From NCBI GenBank assembly GCA_037974665.1, contig CM075777.1, positions 10,315,001 through 10,379,000 of the forward strand: a stretch of 64,000 bases of DNA, in the 5' to 3' direction. Below are positions 11,136-22,532 of this stretch, in pieces. The stretch comes from Ehretia macrophylla. Taxonomy: Eukaryota; Streptophyta; Magnoliopsida; Boraginales; Ehretiaceae. Under the pieces are notes generated by a model, which was not told the origin of the DNA, searched no databases, and saw nothing but the letters and a program-made list of their open reading frames with translations. Both the position numbers and the translations under genes were made by a program. Position 1 is the first letter of the stretch. Every line of letters begins with the position of its first letter.

Positions 11136-12085
11136 TCTTGCTTGCCAACTTAAGAATCTAGACATGTGGCATGACATGTACACAACCAAGCCGTAATGTG
11201 AAAAGCAAGGTTATACAACTAACTTCATGTGAACACAAAACTAAAAGCAATTGGGTCTAATAATTCAACCCAAAAATAAAACTAGAAATCAAATATTCTC
11301 TTCTTCAAGATCACTTTCTCTAATTAAATATTAATAGCATGGATGATGTATGTCTACAATGTAATGCCTAATGATTCCTTGATCAAATCATGCATGCATG
11401 TGAAGGATGACATGCCATGGCCATGTAGAAGTGCGACGTGGTTATTAATAATTGGTTGGCTTTTACTAAACGACAACAGCCTGTCAACAAACCACGTGGC
11501 CAGTCTTTATCACTCAATAATGCAGCGAGAAACACGAGTCAGCGTGCTGTTGAGCAGAAAAGGTGAAGTGATGTGTGTGAATATGTGAAAATCTACATTG
11601 AGTTTTTGTAAATTTCTTCAAAGTGCTTTTGGCCATTTTTAACGTCCTAATCCCGAGCTTACATATATGTTAAGGTTGGTGGATTTAAGGTTAGAAAAAA
11701 GTTAGACGTGTGCGTGGAGATTAAGGTGAAAGAAAGAGAGGGTTAAGGTGTGGGTAGGTCGGAGTCGAGACAAAAATAAGATATATGATGGACTCAGAAT
11801 GAGAATAAATAAAAAAATATAAATAAATTTGAACATTTTAAATATTAATTTGGAGTTTTTACATTGAACATCAAACAGTTGGACATTTTAGATTGGGGAA
11901 ATTAATGATTATTGTTGACAAAACAAGTTTATGCAGACTATGCTGAGAATTTGGTCCACATGCTTCACATTTTGTCACCTAACAAGCAATCAAAACCTTT
12001 GATTTTTTAGCATATTGCAATCAAATGATATGATGTTCTAGAGTTTTCTGTTACTAATGATGAAATGTGACTTTTAATTATTACA
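11136..12085. other. Intergenic DNA, no gene recognised
   Basis: It holds a G-box-like CCACGTGG at about 11492, several CATG-rich words, and an 81-codon frame (11343-11588) without a recognisable domain. A lost promoter region is possible, but nothing downstream supports it because the Tat element follows at once. Confidence 0.4.
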
Positions 12086-12090
12086 CTATT

Positions 12091-12567
12091 TGTCGAGGTT
12101 GGAATTTTGATGTTGATGTTGGGAGTTACTTTTGTCGAGTTAAAAATTTGGGTCGGCTTCTCGACTTGAATTTTCGGGTCGGCTCCCTGACCTACACAAG
12201 GAAAAGAAAGGAAAAGGCGGGGTGATGATCCGGATTTTCCCCTCGGGTGCGCGAATGATTAGTATGTCCGAGCTGGAGAAGTAGTTGAGAGCATTTAATG
12301 ACGAGTTACCTCCGAAATGAAGGGGTGGGGTTCTATTTATACTAAATTCGAACCTGACAGCATTTAATGCGGTGCAGCTTTATGTCTCATCAAGACTTTA
12401 TGTCCCATCAGGACAGCTGGCACTGAGGTCGGGGTTTTTCCGGGGTTGGGGTGAGGTCAGATCAGCATCTAGGTTGGGCATTAGTTTAAATATATTGGGC
12501 TTGGCTCAGATTCTCCCACCTCAGCTCGGAGTGGGTATCATACCTCAGCTCGGAGTCCCCCTTGTCA
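12091..12567 (-). repeat. Tat 3' LTR
   Basis: 477 bp, TGTCGAGG...TTGTCA on the plus strand, matching 21476-21952. On the minus strand TATAAATAG (12333-12341) is a good TATA box for the element. Confidence 0.95.
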
Positions 12568-12590
12568 ATCCCCCATCCCCCTCCCTTCCA
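12568..12590 (-). other. Tat polypurine tract
   Basis: Directly inside the 3' LTR the minus strand is almost pure purine (GGAAGGGAGGGGGATGGGGG), as needed for plus-strand priming in LTR retrotransposons. Confidence 0.85.
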
Positions 12591-13059
12591 AGTCGAGATT
12601 GAGAAGGTGAGATCTAGATTTGGGAGTTGATCCCGAGCTGGAGGTGCCTGACCCCGACAGAGTGGGGATGGCCACATCAGCGGTGCATACCCTTCAGATG
12701 GCTGATACGTCACCTGACAGTTATAACAAGATGCGTCGTTTGGGATTCCTGAGGCGGTTACAGGAGTTGCCTATAAATAGGGCCTTGATATCCGAGATTC
12801 ATTTCACACTTTACTAACGAAATTTGGAGCTTTCAGGTCGGCAACCAAAGTGGTCGGACACTTTTAGCTCGACAAATATCTTCTCGGGGTATTCAGCTCG
12901 GAATCCACTAGCTCGGTGCCAATTAGGTCGGAGGCAGTTAGATCGGGTCATTTTCGACAACTAGAGCGGTAGGTACGGCCTGACTCCCTTTAGTTATCCC
13001 TGTACATAGTTTAATTTGTAAACAGGATGGGGAAGTCAGAGTCGGAAGATTCCTAAGCA

Positions 13060-15345
13060 ATGGAGGTAAGGTCCTATGGAGGGGATGAGAATCCGTTGAG
13101 CTCGGAATCGACCTCAGATGGAAGCCGCGGTGATGACAGCGAAGGTGTATCTCAAGGATCAGCTCGGCAATCTGGGCTCAGGGAGAGTGATGATGATTGC
13201 CAAATGATCGAGGTCAGGCGAGTGCAAGAAGAAGCCGAGGCGGATCTTTTGGCCGACCTGGGAGACTTGGATAATAGGGAAGATGAGGAGCCATTGAACC
13301 AATTGGAGGGAGTTGAGATACCTCAAGAGTACTTAGCTAGAGTCTCCACGTCAGAACCGATTGAAGCAGTCCCGGTTAGGGAGTCTGACCTTGGAGCTCA
13401 GCTACAGCCAGTGGTTCGTTGGCTCGAGGGAAGATGATCGAGTAGCTGTTCGCCTGTTGCAAGCGTGAGTGCCATTCCACAGTGCAGATGGCCAACGCCC
13501 GGTTAAGGGATTGGTCGATGGACCAACACCACAAGCTGAAGGTTCTAGGTCGGAATGAGCCCGCCTGCTATCCTCTACCCGATCACTTCACTATCTATGA
13601 CCTCACCTTCGATGTCATCTGGCTTCCATTTCCTGACTTCATCGCCGACATTTTGAACTACTTTGAGCTTAGCCCGGGTCAGATGTCACCAAATGGTTGG
13701 GCCGTGATAGTGGCATTTTATGTATTCTGCCTTGAGAGGAAAATAGAGCCGACCCTGTGTCAGTTCAGGCAGTTCTTTGTGTGCAAGCTCAACCCGAAGC
13801 AGCTAGGGTGGTTTCATTTCGCAGCTCGAGCCGGCAATGCCATATTCACCAAATGGCACTCCTCTAATAAGGGCTGGCACAACGACTACTATTGGGTCAA
13901 GCCGGCTATGAACCCGGGGTACAAGGTGGATTGGATTCCCTCCCTAAAGAAGAATGTGAATGATGACCCCAAGCTTTCAGAAGCCGAGCTCGCCGAAGTC
14001 GGGGTATTGAGACCCGAGCCGGGTATGCTGATAGATATTGACAGTGTCCTCAGGTGGGGCAGAATCTGGAAATCAAAGTTATTCGGAAGAGAACCCGACC
14101 TGAGGAATGAGCACCCTCACCTATTTCCTGAGCCCGAAGAGAATGCGGATTCCAGCTCAGAAGAAGGTCAGTTCGCAGGATCAATGTCTAACCTTCCCGC
14201 TTTCTTGTCTACCGTTGCTCATTTCAGTTTGCATTTGGTTATTTCTCACCTTTTTTCTTTTGCTCTTTTGCAGACATGGCTGATACGAGAAAGCTTGCGT
14301 ATGCTCAAATGAAGAGGAGAACAAGGCTAGCGGCGAAGTCTCGACTCGGTCTGGCTTGGGCTCTACCGTCCGTCAAGAGTAAAGGTAGTGACTTGAGGTC
14401 TCTTCCAAGGGGACGACGGCATCTCCCCTGACCAAAAGATTGAGCTCGGGTGTGGCGATCCCTGAGCGCTCAGCATCCCACCCTGATAATAGGAAACGGT
14501 CTTGGCTCGAGTACTCCAAGAAAGGCAAGGCCACGGAGATGAGCCCTCCCAACAAGGATTTTGTGGAGGCAGCTAAGGTCGCCTGCGATTCCAAGTTGGC
14601 AACGGTCCTGGCGGAGCAGCTTTCGCTCGACCTGAGGACGGCCATAGTCACGGTAAGACATATTTGACTGTGTTGATATGGTTAAGTTTTTTGGCTCGGC
14701 TGATCATTTTGTCATCTTTTGTGTAGGCCGAGTCCTACATCTTTTCGGCACCTGGCTTACTCGTCCGAGCCCAAGCTCACTGCGTCGAGCTCGAGCAGCG
14801 ATTCGTCGATTCTCGAACCGAGCTAGAGGCCCTGAGGGAGGATATCTCCCAGAGATGCAAAGCGGACGAGACGGAGATCGAGCGGCTGAAGAAGGAGCTC
14901 GATGTGGAGAAGTCCTGGTGCGAGGTCGCGGCCAAGGATATCGAGCGCTTCAAGAAGGATAAGCGCGAGGTTGAGGCGAAGCTTAAGGATCTATTAGATC
15001 AGGTCGGCCCACAGGGGGAGAAGACGGTAGAAGCCTTTAAGTCCAGCCAAGAGGCTGTGGACTGGTTGGCCACGGAGGGTTGGGCGATGGCCAGGTACAC
15101 CGAGTTGGAGAACTACTTCTAGGGCCAAGTCGCAGCTCGGGAGAAAACGAAGACCTTCTTCCCTGTCACCAAGAATGATTACATCGAAATCTTGGAGGCT
15201 CCACCGTAGGAGTTCTAGGAGATTCCTGAGCTACCGACTGACCTGACATCCCAAGCCAAGGAGGTGATTGAATTTGTTCAAAAGGGCATGGATCAGGTCG
15301 GGGATGAAGCCGATGCCACCACTTCCACCGCCGTTCCTAAGTAAA
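13060..15345 (+). pseudogene. Antisense coding region of the Tat element (PF04195-like)
   Basis: Opposite to gag-pol lie several plus-strand open blocks (about 13060-13437, 13482-14160, 14280-14650, 14730-15340). The second contains the signature of the 'putative gypsy type transposon' family (Transposase_28, PF04195): VIWLPFPDFIADILNYFELS, PNGWAVIVAFYVFCLERKIE and FRQFFVCKLNP, followed by GWFHFAAR. The later blocks are charged and heptad-like (EIERLKKELDVEKSW), suggesting a coiled coil. Some gaps between blocks are bounded by GT and AG dinucleotides, so the antisense transcript may be spliced; this is inference. Antisense or extra frames of this type are known in Tat elements, and their function is unresolved. 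This copy is decayed. Confidence 0.75.
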
Positions 15346-15955
15346 TTTTGTAACCGCCCAGGTTGGGCTCTTGTAATCTTGCCCAGGCCGGGCTATTGTA
15401 ATTTTGAATTTTTCATTTAATGAAATGGTTGTTTTGTATTTTACTTGAGTTCATACATGTGTACTATTCTCTTCACAAATTTCTTAAGTAAGTAGGGTCG
15501 GACCAATATAATGGACCTTTCAAACTTAATTTAAATATAAAGAACCGAGCTGGAAGTGATTAATGAATTATCATCCTGATCCGAGCTGGTTAATTAGGCA
15601 ACTATATAATTGTCACCGACCTGGACTCGTCAGTCCGATTTAAAATTGGTGAAACTAATGTTGACAAATGTTGAGTTCGAGTTTAGACCCAAACTAACAT
15701 CCCGACCTGAAGCCGGATTATACCAAGTTGGAACTTAATCCGAACTGGAAAAACTAATCAAATTATTATTGACTATACTAGAGTTGGAACCTTGTCCGAG
15801 CTGGTTTACTTGTATCATTAGCTCATAATTAAGCGTGGCCACATCGTTAATCCGAGTCAGAAGTAGATTAGTAGCTGAGGCGCTTGGGCCCGGGTCGGGC
15901 ATTGTAATGGTTTACAAAATATGTTTGTATTGAAATTATACATGAAGTACTCGGG
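15346..15955. other. Tat non-coding spacer
   Basis: Between the end of the antisense region and the minisatellite. Shortly after its stop come T-rich text and AATGAAATGG, which could serve as 3' processing signals for the antisense transcript. The rest is dispersed CCGAGCTGG-like words and no frame of note. Confidence 0.5.
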
Positions 15956-16136
15956 CTTGGGAGCCAATTACAAGAAATGTTTTGGCTCGGGGCCTTTAGC
16001 AAAGACTTCAGCTCGGGGCCCGTACAAAAGTTTCCAGCTCGGGAGCCGTTACAAAAGTTTTCGGCTCGGGAGCCGTTACAAGAGATTTCGCCTCGGGGGC
16101 CGTTACAAGAGATTCCGGCGCGGGGACCGTTACACA
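15956..16136. repeat. Minisatellite inside Tat element, 26-30 bp units
   Basis: About seven tandem units of the type CTCGGGAGCCGTTACAAAAG plus 6-7 bases, each beginning CTCGGG and containing CCGTTACAA. Unit identity is highest in the middle and decays at the left. Tandem repeats between pol and the 3' LTR are known in Tat elements. Confidence 0.85.
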
Positions 16137-16146
16137 AAATATCTCT

Positions 16147-17346
16147 TCAGGTGCTCCGCGTGCCATGCATTTTTTTCAATTGCTTCTCGTATCTGTTGCG
16201 GAGGTAGAAGGTCCCAGGTCGGACTTCTTTCACAACTTCGTACGGTCCCTCCCAGATTGGGGAGAGCTTGTTGCTCGAGCGCGGTAAAAAGATAGCCTTT
16301 CTGAGGATGAGGTCGCCAACCTTAATAGGTTTAGGCTTGACCTGTTTGGCGAAGGCTCTTTGCATGACAGCTTTGTTGGTTAGCCTCTTGATTTGAGCTT
16401 TAGGTCGGAGCTCTTTAGCGAGGTCGAGTTCTTTACGGATAAGTGCTCCGTTTATTTCTGGATCATGGTGGAGGGTTCTATTGGTCAGAGACCCGATCTC
16501 CACTGGCAGTACTGTTTGAGTACCGAAGGTCAGCTCGAAGGGCGATTCTCGTGTTTCCGAGCTGGTAGTGGTCCGCTAAGCCCACAACACCTTGGGAAAA
16601 ATCGATGCCCACTGGCCCTCTGCTTCCTCCAGCTTGGTTTTCAGGCCTTGTAAAATGATTTGGTTAGTTCTTTTGACTTGGCCATTACTTTGAGGGTAAG
16701 CAATAGATGAGAATCTGAGGTCGATCCCAATCTCAGCACATTTGCCTCGAAAGTATGGACTGTCGAATTGCATGCCATGGTCAGTAACAATGACCTTTGG
16801 CACCCCAAATCGGCAAATGATATTTTTTCACACGAAATCCCAAGTTGCCTTTTTTGTTATTCTAGCAACACCTTCAACCTCAGGCCATTTGGTGAATTAG
16901 ACTACTGCTACGAAGGCGTGCTTCTTTTGGCCAACGCCGGTTGGCAATAGGCCGATGATATCTAGGCCCCACTGATAGAATGGCCACGGGCTTATCATCA
17001 CCGTGAGGTCTACCGCTGGCTTCCTCTGTACATTGGCGAACCTTTGGCAGGTGTCGCACTTTTTTACATACTCTTTGGCATCTTGTTCTAAGATTGGCTA
17101 GAAATAACCTTGCCTCAATGCCTTCCGAGCCAGGGCTTTGCCTCCCAAGTGGTTTCCACATACCCCTTCATGGATCTCGCGGAGTACACAGTCTCCCTCC
17201 TCGGGTCCAACACATTTCAAGAGAAGCCAAGTGTAGGCTCTATTATAGAGTTGTCTGGCAATTATGACAAACCTTGAGGCTTGTTTCATGAGTTTCTGAG
17301 CTGCTTTTTCATCCTCCAGGGTCATACTCCCCTCCAAGTAGTCCAC
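16147..17346 (-). pseudogene. Tat integrase remains
   Basis: On the minus strand, an N-terminal zinc-binding region (EIHEGVCGNHLGGKALARKA, with CQ..C-type text after it) is followed by core catalytic text (VTDHGMQFDSPYF, then YPQSNGQVKRTNQ). The C-terminal domain (VGDLILRKA, LSPIWEGPYEV) comes last. The order and the GPYxV motif are those of Ty3-gypsy integrases, which insert the element cDNA. The remains are decayed and spread over more than one frame. Confidence 0.85.
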
Positions 17347-17424
17347 GATTGGTTTGGTCCAATCTGGGCTTAAATTGAGCTCGGCTACGGCTTATATCCC
17401 CAATTGGATACTTGATTCGGATAC

Positions 17425-17694
17425 TTATTCCACATGGACCAGGGCAGGTCGGCTCTCACCCAAGGCCAACGTGGATAGGGCGTCAGCCTTCATATTCTCC
17501 TCCATCGGAATTTGCTGTATCGTGAACCTTTTGAGCCCTGAGGTCAAATCCTTGACTCTGTTGAGGTAGGCCAGCATAGCATTGTCCTTGGCTTCGAATT
17601 CTCCCGATATCTGACTAGAAACCAACTGAGAGTCGGTGCTCAGGTCGACTATATGTGCCCCGAGCTGAGCTGCAATTTTCAGCCCCGTAATCAC
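17425..17694 (-). pseudogene. Tat second RNase H-like domain (aRNH)
   Basis: Minus-strand text ITGLKIAAQLGAHIVDLSTD, then SQLVSSQISGEFEAKD, then IPMEENMKADALSTLA is an RVT_3/archaeal-type RNase H fold. It is placed between the retroviral-type RNase H and integrase, as in Tat elements. Presumably it supplements or replaces the older RNase H; this is inference from the lineage. The last Asp of the fold (KADALS) is present. Confidence 0.8.
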
Positions 17695-17745
17695 CGCTTC
17701 GTATTCAGTTTCATTATTGGATGCCGAAAAGGCGAACTTGAGGGA

Positions 17746-18246
17746 TTATTGGTGCTCATGCCGGGTAAGGTCGAGGATGACCACCCCAGCTCCGTTTTCA
17801 AACTTCCCTGAGGCCCCATCCATATGGACCTTCCATACATCCTCTGGGTCATGGTCGGCTCGGCCAGTGCATTTCACCACAAAGTCCACGATAGCTTGGG
17901 CTTTGATGGCTGTTCTGGGCTGGTAGGTGATGTCAAATTGACTCAGCTCAACTGCCCATTTCAACAACCTGCCCGACGCCTCCAGCTCGTACATGATAGA
18001 CTTGAGTGGGGCATCCGTCATGACCTTAATTGGATGAGCATCAAAGTATGGCTTCAGCTTTCTTGCAGCCGTGATAAGCGTGAGGGTGAGTTTTTCTAAG
18101 GAAGAGTACCTCACCTCGGCCCCTTGTAAGGTTTTGTTGACGTAATAGACCGGCTTCTGCTCCTTCTTTTCTTCGCGGACCAGTGCCGCCGCCACTGCTG
18201 TCCCTAAGCATGCTAAATATAGTACCAGTTCTTCCCTCCACCTCAA
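17746..18246 (-). pseudogene. Tat RNase H and connection domain
   Basis: Minus-strand text includes LVREEKKEQKPVYYVNKTLQ, AEVRYSSLEKLTLTLITAAR, KPYFDAHPIKVMTDAPLK and LSQFDITYQPRTAIKAQAIV. This is the Ty3-gypsy RNase H domain following RT. It would remove RNA from the RNA:DNA hybrid in reverse transcription. Confidence 0.85.
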
Positions 18247-18599
18247 GTTGGAATAGCAGGGGTGGCAAAGCTAGATACCTTTTCGGCTCTTGGAAGGCGT
18301 TCTAGTATTCCGTAGACCATTCAAAGTTCTTAGGATTCCTCAATATTTTGAACAGAGGCGCACATTTGTCGGTCGACCTAGACATGAATCTGCTCAACGC
18401 CGCGACCTTGCCCATGAGCACCTGGACGTCCTTTACACAGGTCGGCGGTGCCGGTCAAGTATCGTTTGAACCTTCTCCGGGTTGTCTTCTATTCCACGGG
18501 CTGTGACCTTAAAGCCTAGAAACTTTCATGCCTTGACGCCGAATGCGCACTTTTCCAGCTTCAGTTTTATCCCAAAGTGTTCCATTACGGCGAAGGCTT

Positions 18600-19100
18600 C
18601 AGCCAAGTTGGCTACATGGTCTTTCGCCCTTCTGCTCTTGACCAACATATCATCTACATAGATCTCCATATTTCAGCCAATCTGATTTTTGAAAACCTTG
18701 TTCACCATCCAAGTGTAGGTAGCTCCAGTATTCTTGAGGCCAAAAGGCATGACCTTATAGTAGTAGAGACCTTTATCGGTGGTGAAAGCAGTCTTCTCTT
18801 TGTCTCCGGGAGCCATCTTGATTTGGTTATAGCCTTTGAAAGCATCCATGAAAGAGAGTAGCTCGAATCCAGAGGTGGTATCCACTATCTGATCAATTCG
18901 AGGTAGGGGAAAACAGTCCTTAGGGCAGGCTTTGTTAAGGTTAGTGAAGTCAATACACAGTCTCTATCCACCTGAGGACTTAGTCACCAACACCACGTTG
19001 TATAACCAGGTTGGGTACTGGAATTCCTTTATGTGGCCGGCGTCCACCAACTTGTCCACTTCTTCTGCTATAATTTGTTGCTTATCATAATGGAAGTGCC
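18600..19100 (-). pseudogene. Tat reverse transcriptase remains
   Basis: Clear RT text on the minus strand: LLSFMDAFKGYNQIKM (palm region beginning with the catalytic Asp), EKTAFTTDKGLYYYKVMPFG and LKNTGATYTWMVNKVF. Upstream minus-strand text from about 19100 is the RT N-terminal region. The remains are broken. Confidence 0.85.
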
Positions 19101-19107
19101 TGCGCTT

Positions 19108-19833
19108 TTACTTTACCGGATAGTGATTTGGGTCGGCATTCAGGTGATGCTCAATTACTCCTGGGTCAATACCTGTCATGTCAGAGGCAGACCATGCAAA
19201 TATGTGTTCATTTTTCAAGAGAAATTGGCTTATACCTTTCTTGAGGTCGGCAGAGAGTTCACTCCTAATTTTTGCTCTCTTTGTTTCATCGGAGAGTTCC
19301 ACCTCTTGAAGGTCTTCAGCCGGGCTGCCTCTCTTAGCATCCCTCTTTTTCTCGGGCAAATCTGGTCCCCAACTAACCTGATATTTGGGTCGGAGGGAGT
19401 TTTCATAACATTCCCGAGCTGAGAGCTGAGCTCCGCGAATGGTAACCGTGCCGGTCGGGGTCGGGAATTTCAGGGCCTGGTGGTAAGTTGAAGGGACAAC
19501 CCTGAAATGATTGAGTACTACCCGACCTAAAATCCCATTGTAAGTGGAATTGCAATCCATCACAATGAAGTTGGCTTGCATAGAAACCCGCTTGTCTCCA
19601 TCTTCCAACTTCAGCGGGAGGTTGATGACCCCTTCAGCTCGGTGGGCTTGCCCGGTGAAACTAGCTAAAGTGCCTCTCAATGGCCTGAGTCGGCTCCTAT
19701 CCAACCCCATATGCTCAAAAGCGTTGAGATATAAGACTTCTACCGAGCTCCCGGTGTCCACCATCAGCCTCTTCACAGTGAAGTTGGCTATTTCAGCGCT
19801 GATCACCAGCGGGTGGTCATGGGGCAATATCAC
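19108..19833 (-). pseudogene. Tat aspartic protease and following linker
   Basis: A long minus-strand frame with KRLMVDTGSSVEVLYLNAF, the D-(T/S)-G active-site motif of retropepsins, followed by FIVMDCNSTYNGILGRVVLN. The rest is the linker toward RT. This protease would cut the gag-pol polyprotein. Confidence 0.85.
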
Positions 19834-20237
19834 CCCCTCTAAGTCTTCTGAGGAAAAGGCTCATCAGTCTCCAGGGTCGGATCCCGCACCGATCCATACT
19901 CCCTCCCAGCCCGAACATAACCCTTCCTGCCTGCCGAGGTCTCCCCACCCGATGCCAATCCTCCTGCAATGGTCTCAATCACAGCCAAACGTTCGCCTCT
20001 AGCATGGCGCCTGGGTGGACTCCTCTCTCTATTTCTTTGAACGTGATTCCGGGTCGGCTGTTGATCCATGTACCTTCGGAGGTGACCTCAGGCTATCAGT
20101 GCCTCGATCTCCTGTTTCAAGTCTTTGCACTCTTTGGTGGTATAACCGTAGTCCATATGGTAGCGGCAATATTTGGTTCTATTGCGCTTCTCAGGTCGGC
20201 CTTTCATCCTTGAAGTTGGAGGCAGGTGGTTCTGGTG

Positions 20238-21404
20238 CTAGATCTCCATCAGGATCTGCTCCCTTGTGGTGTTAAGGGAAGTGAACATAGTGAACCGGGG
20301 GTTCTGCTTCGGTTGATGAGGCTGCTTACCTCGGTCGTTTTGGACTTTACCCCCAAGTTGGGCTCGGGAGATCTCTCCCTTCTTATTGGCTTCCTTCTCT
20401 TTGTCATCATCCCTCTTCGCCTGATGGATTTCTTTCGAGTGTATGTACTCTTCTGCTCGTACCATTAGCTTGGCTACAATATCCACGGGGTTGATGGCCA
20501 AGGAGGATATGAAGGGGCCCGACCTGAGGCCACTCTGGTAAGCCATCACGTTATGGAGTCCTCCAGGTTGGGTATTCTGAGGGACTCTTAATTGAATCTA
20601 GCTTTGTAAGCCCTCAAACTTTTCCCTCTATGCTGTTTCACCAACAGCAATGTAGAAGTGTGGTGGGTGGCGTGCCTGCTTCCCGCAAAGCGGGACAGGA
20701 AAGCTTCAGCCAGCTGATGAAAACTTGCAATAGAACCGGGACGAAGTTTTTGGAACCAGTCCAAGGCATTGCCAACTAGGGTGGTCGGGAATGTCTTCGT
20801 CTTCATAAGGTCGGACATGTCATGCAGGGTCATGTAGTGGTCAAAGTTGAGCAAGTAGCTGGCTGGGTCGCCGTCCCCATTGTAGACTGCCAAGTTGGGC
20901 ATTCGGTTGCCGGTGGGCAGTGGCGTGGCCAGTACCTTAGTTGATAGTGGGCTTACGCCGAGCTGGTTAATGACCTTGGCTATGACTGCCGTGGTCTTGG
21001 CCTGCTCAGGGTCGGCTTGAGCCGCCCTTTTACCTCTTGCCTCCTTGGGTCCCGCCACCGGCTCTTGGAAGCCCTCTTCATCTTGCGTCCATTTTTGCCT
21101 TAGGGTTGGGATGCGAAACTGTGGACGCGCGGGCTGCGGCGTAGCTGCTTGCGAAGCCGGGAGGTCCCCAGCTAGCGGGGCTACCTACTCCTTAAGTTCA
21201 TCAAACATCCTTAGCATCATTCTTATCTCCGATGACAGGCTGGAGTTGAGGTCTCCATCTGTCGTGGGGTTGGTTTGGGTGGCTAAGTGTATATGTTGGC
21301 TCGTTCCAACGTCGACTTGGGTTGGATTTTGGCGTGGTTTCGAGGTCCCTATCCGGGTTGGGCGAATCCTCTACCGGTGCGCTGTGGCTTCTCGTTTGTA
21401 CCAT
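20238..21404 (-). pseudogene. Tat gag remains
   Basis: The minus-strand Retrotrans_gag core includes NLAVYNGDGDPASYLLNFDH, VGNALDWFQKLRPGSI and FHQLAEAFLSRFAGSRH, with a likely N-terminal start near 21404 (MVQTRSHSAPVEDSP). Downstream text near 20549-20238 is gag C-terminal, rich in Lys/Glu. It forms the capsid-like particle protein in intact relatives; this copy is broken. Confidence 0.85.
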
Positions 21405-21455
21405 GATGGTTTCTCAATGAGTGGTGAGAAGAGTGATAGAAAGAGCTCCGGTCTT

Positions 21456-21475
21456 TCCCACAAACGGCGCCAAAC
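21456..21475 (-). other. Tat primer binding site
   Basis: Next to the 5' LTR the minus strand reads TTTGGCGCCGTTTGTGGGA. The TGGCGCCGTTG-like start resembles the 3' end complement of tRNA-Asp used by Tat/Athila elements. Confidence 0.7.
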
Positions 21476-21952
21476 TGTCGAGGTCGTAATCTCGACGTTG
21501 ATGTTGGGAGCTACTCCTGCCGAGTTGAAAATTTGGGTCAGCTTCTCGACCTGAATTTTCGGGTCGGCTCCCTGACATGCACAAGGAAAATGAAGGAAAA
21601 GGCGGGGTGATGACCCGAATTTTCCTCTCGGGTGCGCAAATGATTAGTATGTCCGAGTTGGAGAAGTAGCTGAGAGCATTTAATGACGAGTTACCTCTGA
21701 AATGAAGGGGTGAGACTCTATTTATACTAAATTCGGACCTGACAGCATTTAATGCGGTGCGGCTTTATGTCCCATCAAGACTTTATGTCCCATCAGGGCA
21801 GTTGGCACTGAGGTCGGGGTTTTTCCGGGATCGAGGTGAGGTCGGATCGGCATCCAAGTTGGGCATTAGTTGAAATATATTGGGCTTGGCTCGAATTCCC
21901 CCGCCTCAGCTCGGAGTGGGCATCATACCTCAACTCGGGGTCCCCCTCGTCA
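21476..21952 (-). repeat. Tat 5' LTR
   Basis: 477 bp, TGTCGAGG...CTCGTCA on the plus strand, partner of 12091-12567. Minus-strand TATAAATAG lies at 21718-21726. Confidence 0.95.
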
Positions 21953-22150
21953 CTATTGAATTTGAAAATAGATGGGTGGATTGGGTGAGTAAGGTTAGGC
22001 CTACATCCATTCTAGTGGTCGAAAGCTTGTATGTTAGGGGCAACGACTAGTGCCTTTACGTTAGGCCTAGACCGAGGGACCTAGGAGAGGATCAATGAAC
22101 GCTTTACTCTCTTAATTTGGTCATTGGTGGACATTTTTTTACCTACCGAT

Positions 22151-22266
22151 CCCGACCTAGCTCCACCCCTGGTCATCCAACTCAGGGTTCGATTTTGGGG
22201 GCCTTATCCTACTATGCACTTATGGATAGATTTAAGCCTAATACAATTAGATCAATGTCGCCAAAG
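22151..22266. repeat. Direct repeat unit a
   Basis: The text from CCCGACCTAGCTCCACCCCT through AGGGTTCGATTTTGGGGGCC and TTTAAGCCTAATACAATTA recurs with substitutions at 22514-22630. Its start, read in reverse (CAGGGGTGGAGCTAGG), resembles a hAT-type terminus. Confidence 0.7.
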
Positions 22267-22304
22267 TCCAGCCATATTTCTTTCAATTTCCTTTCCGATC
22301 TAAT

Positions 22305-22532
22305 CAGGGACGGATACAGAATTTTAAAATTGAGAGGGCCAAGATTCAAACAAAAACATTCATGAAAAAAAATAATAATAAATAAAGGGACCGTTAATTT
22401 ATTTTTAATGATACTATAAATTTTTTTTTAACAATAATATTTTTTTTAAAAAAATATTATATAAATTTTTTTTTTTTAAAAATATTAAGAGGGTCGGGAT
22501 CCACTCCCGACTCTGACCTAGCTTCCCCCTTG
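22305..22532. mobile_element. Possible small hAT-like MITE
   Basis: It starts CAGGGACGGATACAG, and its right end reversed starts CAAGGGGGAAGCTAGG. The adjoining 8-mers GATCTAAT and GATCCAAC match at six of eight sites. The interior is A/T homopolymer-rich and non-coding. The ends are degenerate, so the call is tentative. Confidence 0.4.

Larger units (their letters stand above)
12091..21952 (-). mobile_element. Tat-lineage Ty3-gypsy LTR retrotransposon (fossil)
   Basis: A complete-length but decayed element of 9,862 bp on the minus strand. It has two 477-bp LTRs (TG...CA), a 5-bp target duplication CTATT (12086-12090 and 21953-21957), a primer site and a polypurine tract. Domain order on the minus strand is gag, aspartic protease, RT, RNase H, a second archaeal-type RNase H-like domain, integrase. 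A long non-pol region with an antisense coding block follows before the 3' LTR. The dual RNase H plus antisense block is characteristic of Tat elements (Retand/Grande/RIRE2 relatives). The LTRs differ at about 47 of 477 sites by hand count, mostly transitions, so about 10% or roughly 4 million years at 1.3e-8. Coding parts carry many breaks, so it is a dead copy. Its base composition is much more GC-rich than its surroundings. Confidence 0.95.

Noticed and set aside
11343-11588. 81-codon frame next to a G-box
   Set aside because: No homology recognised, no splice or codon-usage support; the CCACGTGG may be chance.
15868-16295. Overlapping frames with repeated NGPRA- or LGSRYKRFR-like motifs
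   Set aside because: They are translations of the Tat minisatellite in different frames, not a repeat protein.
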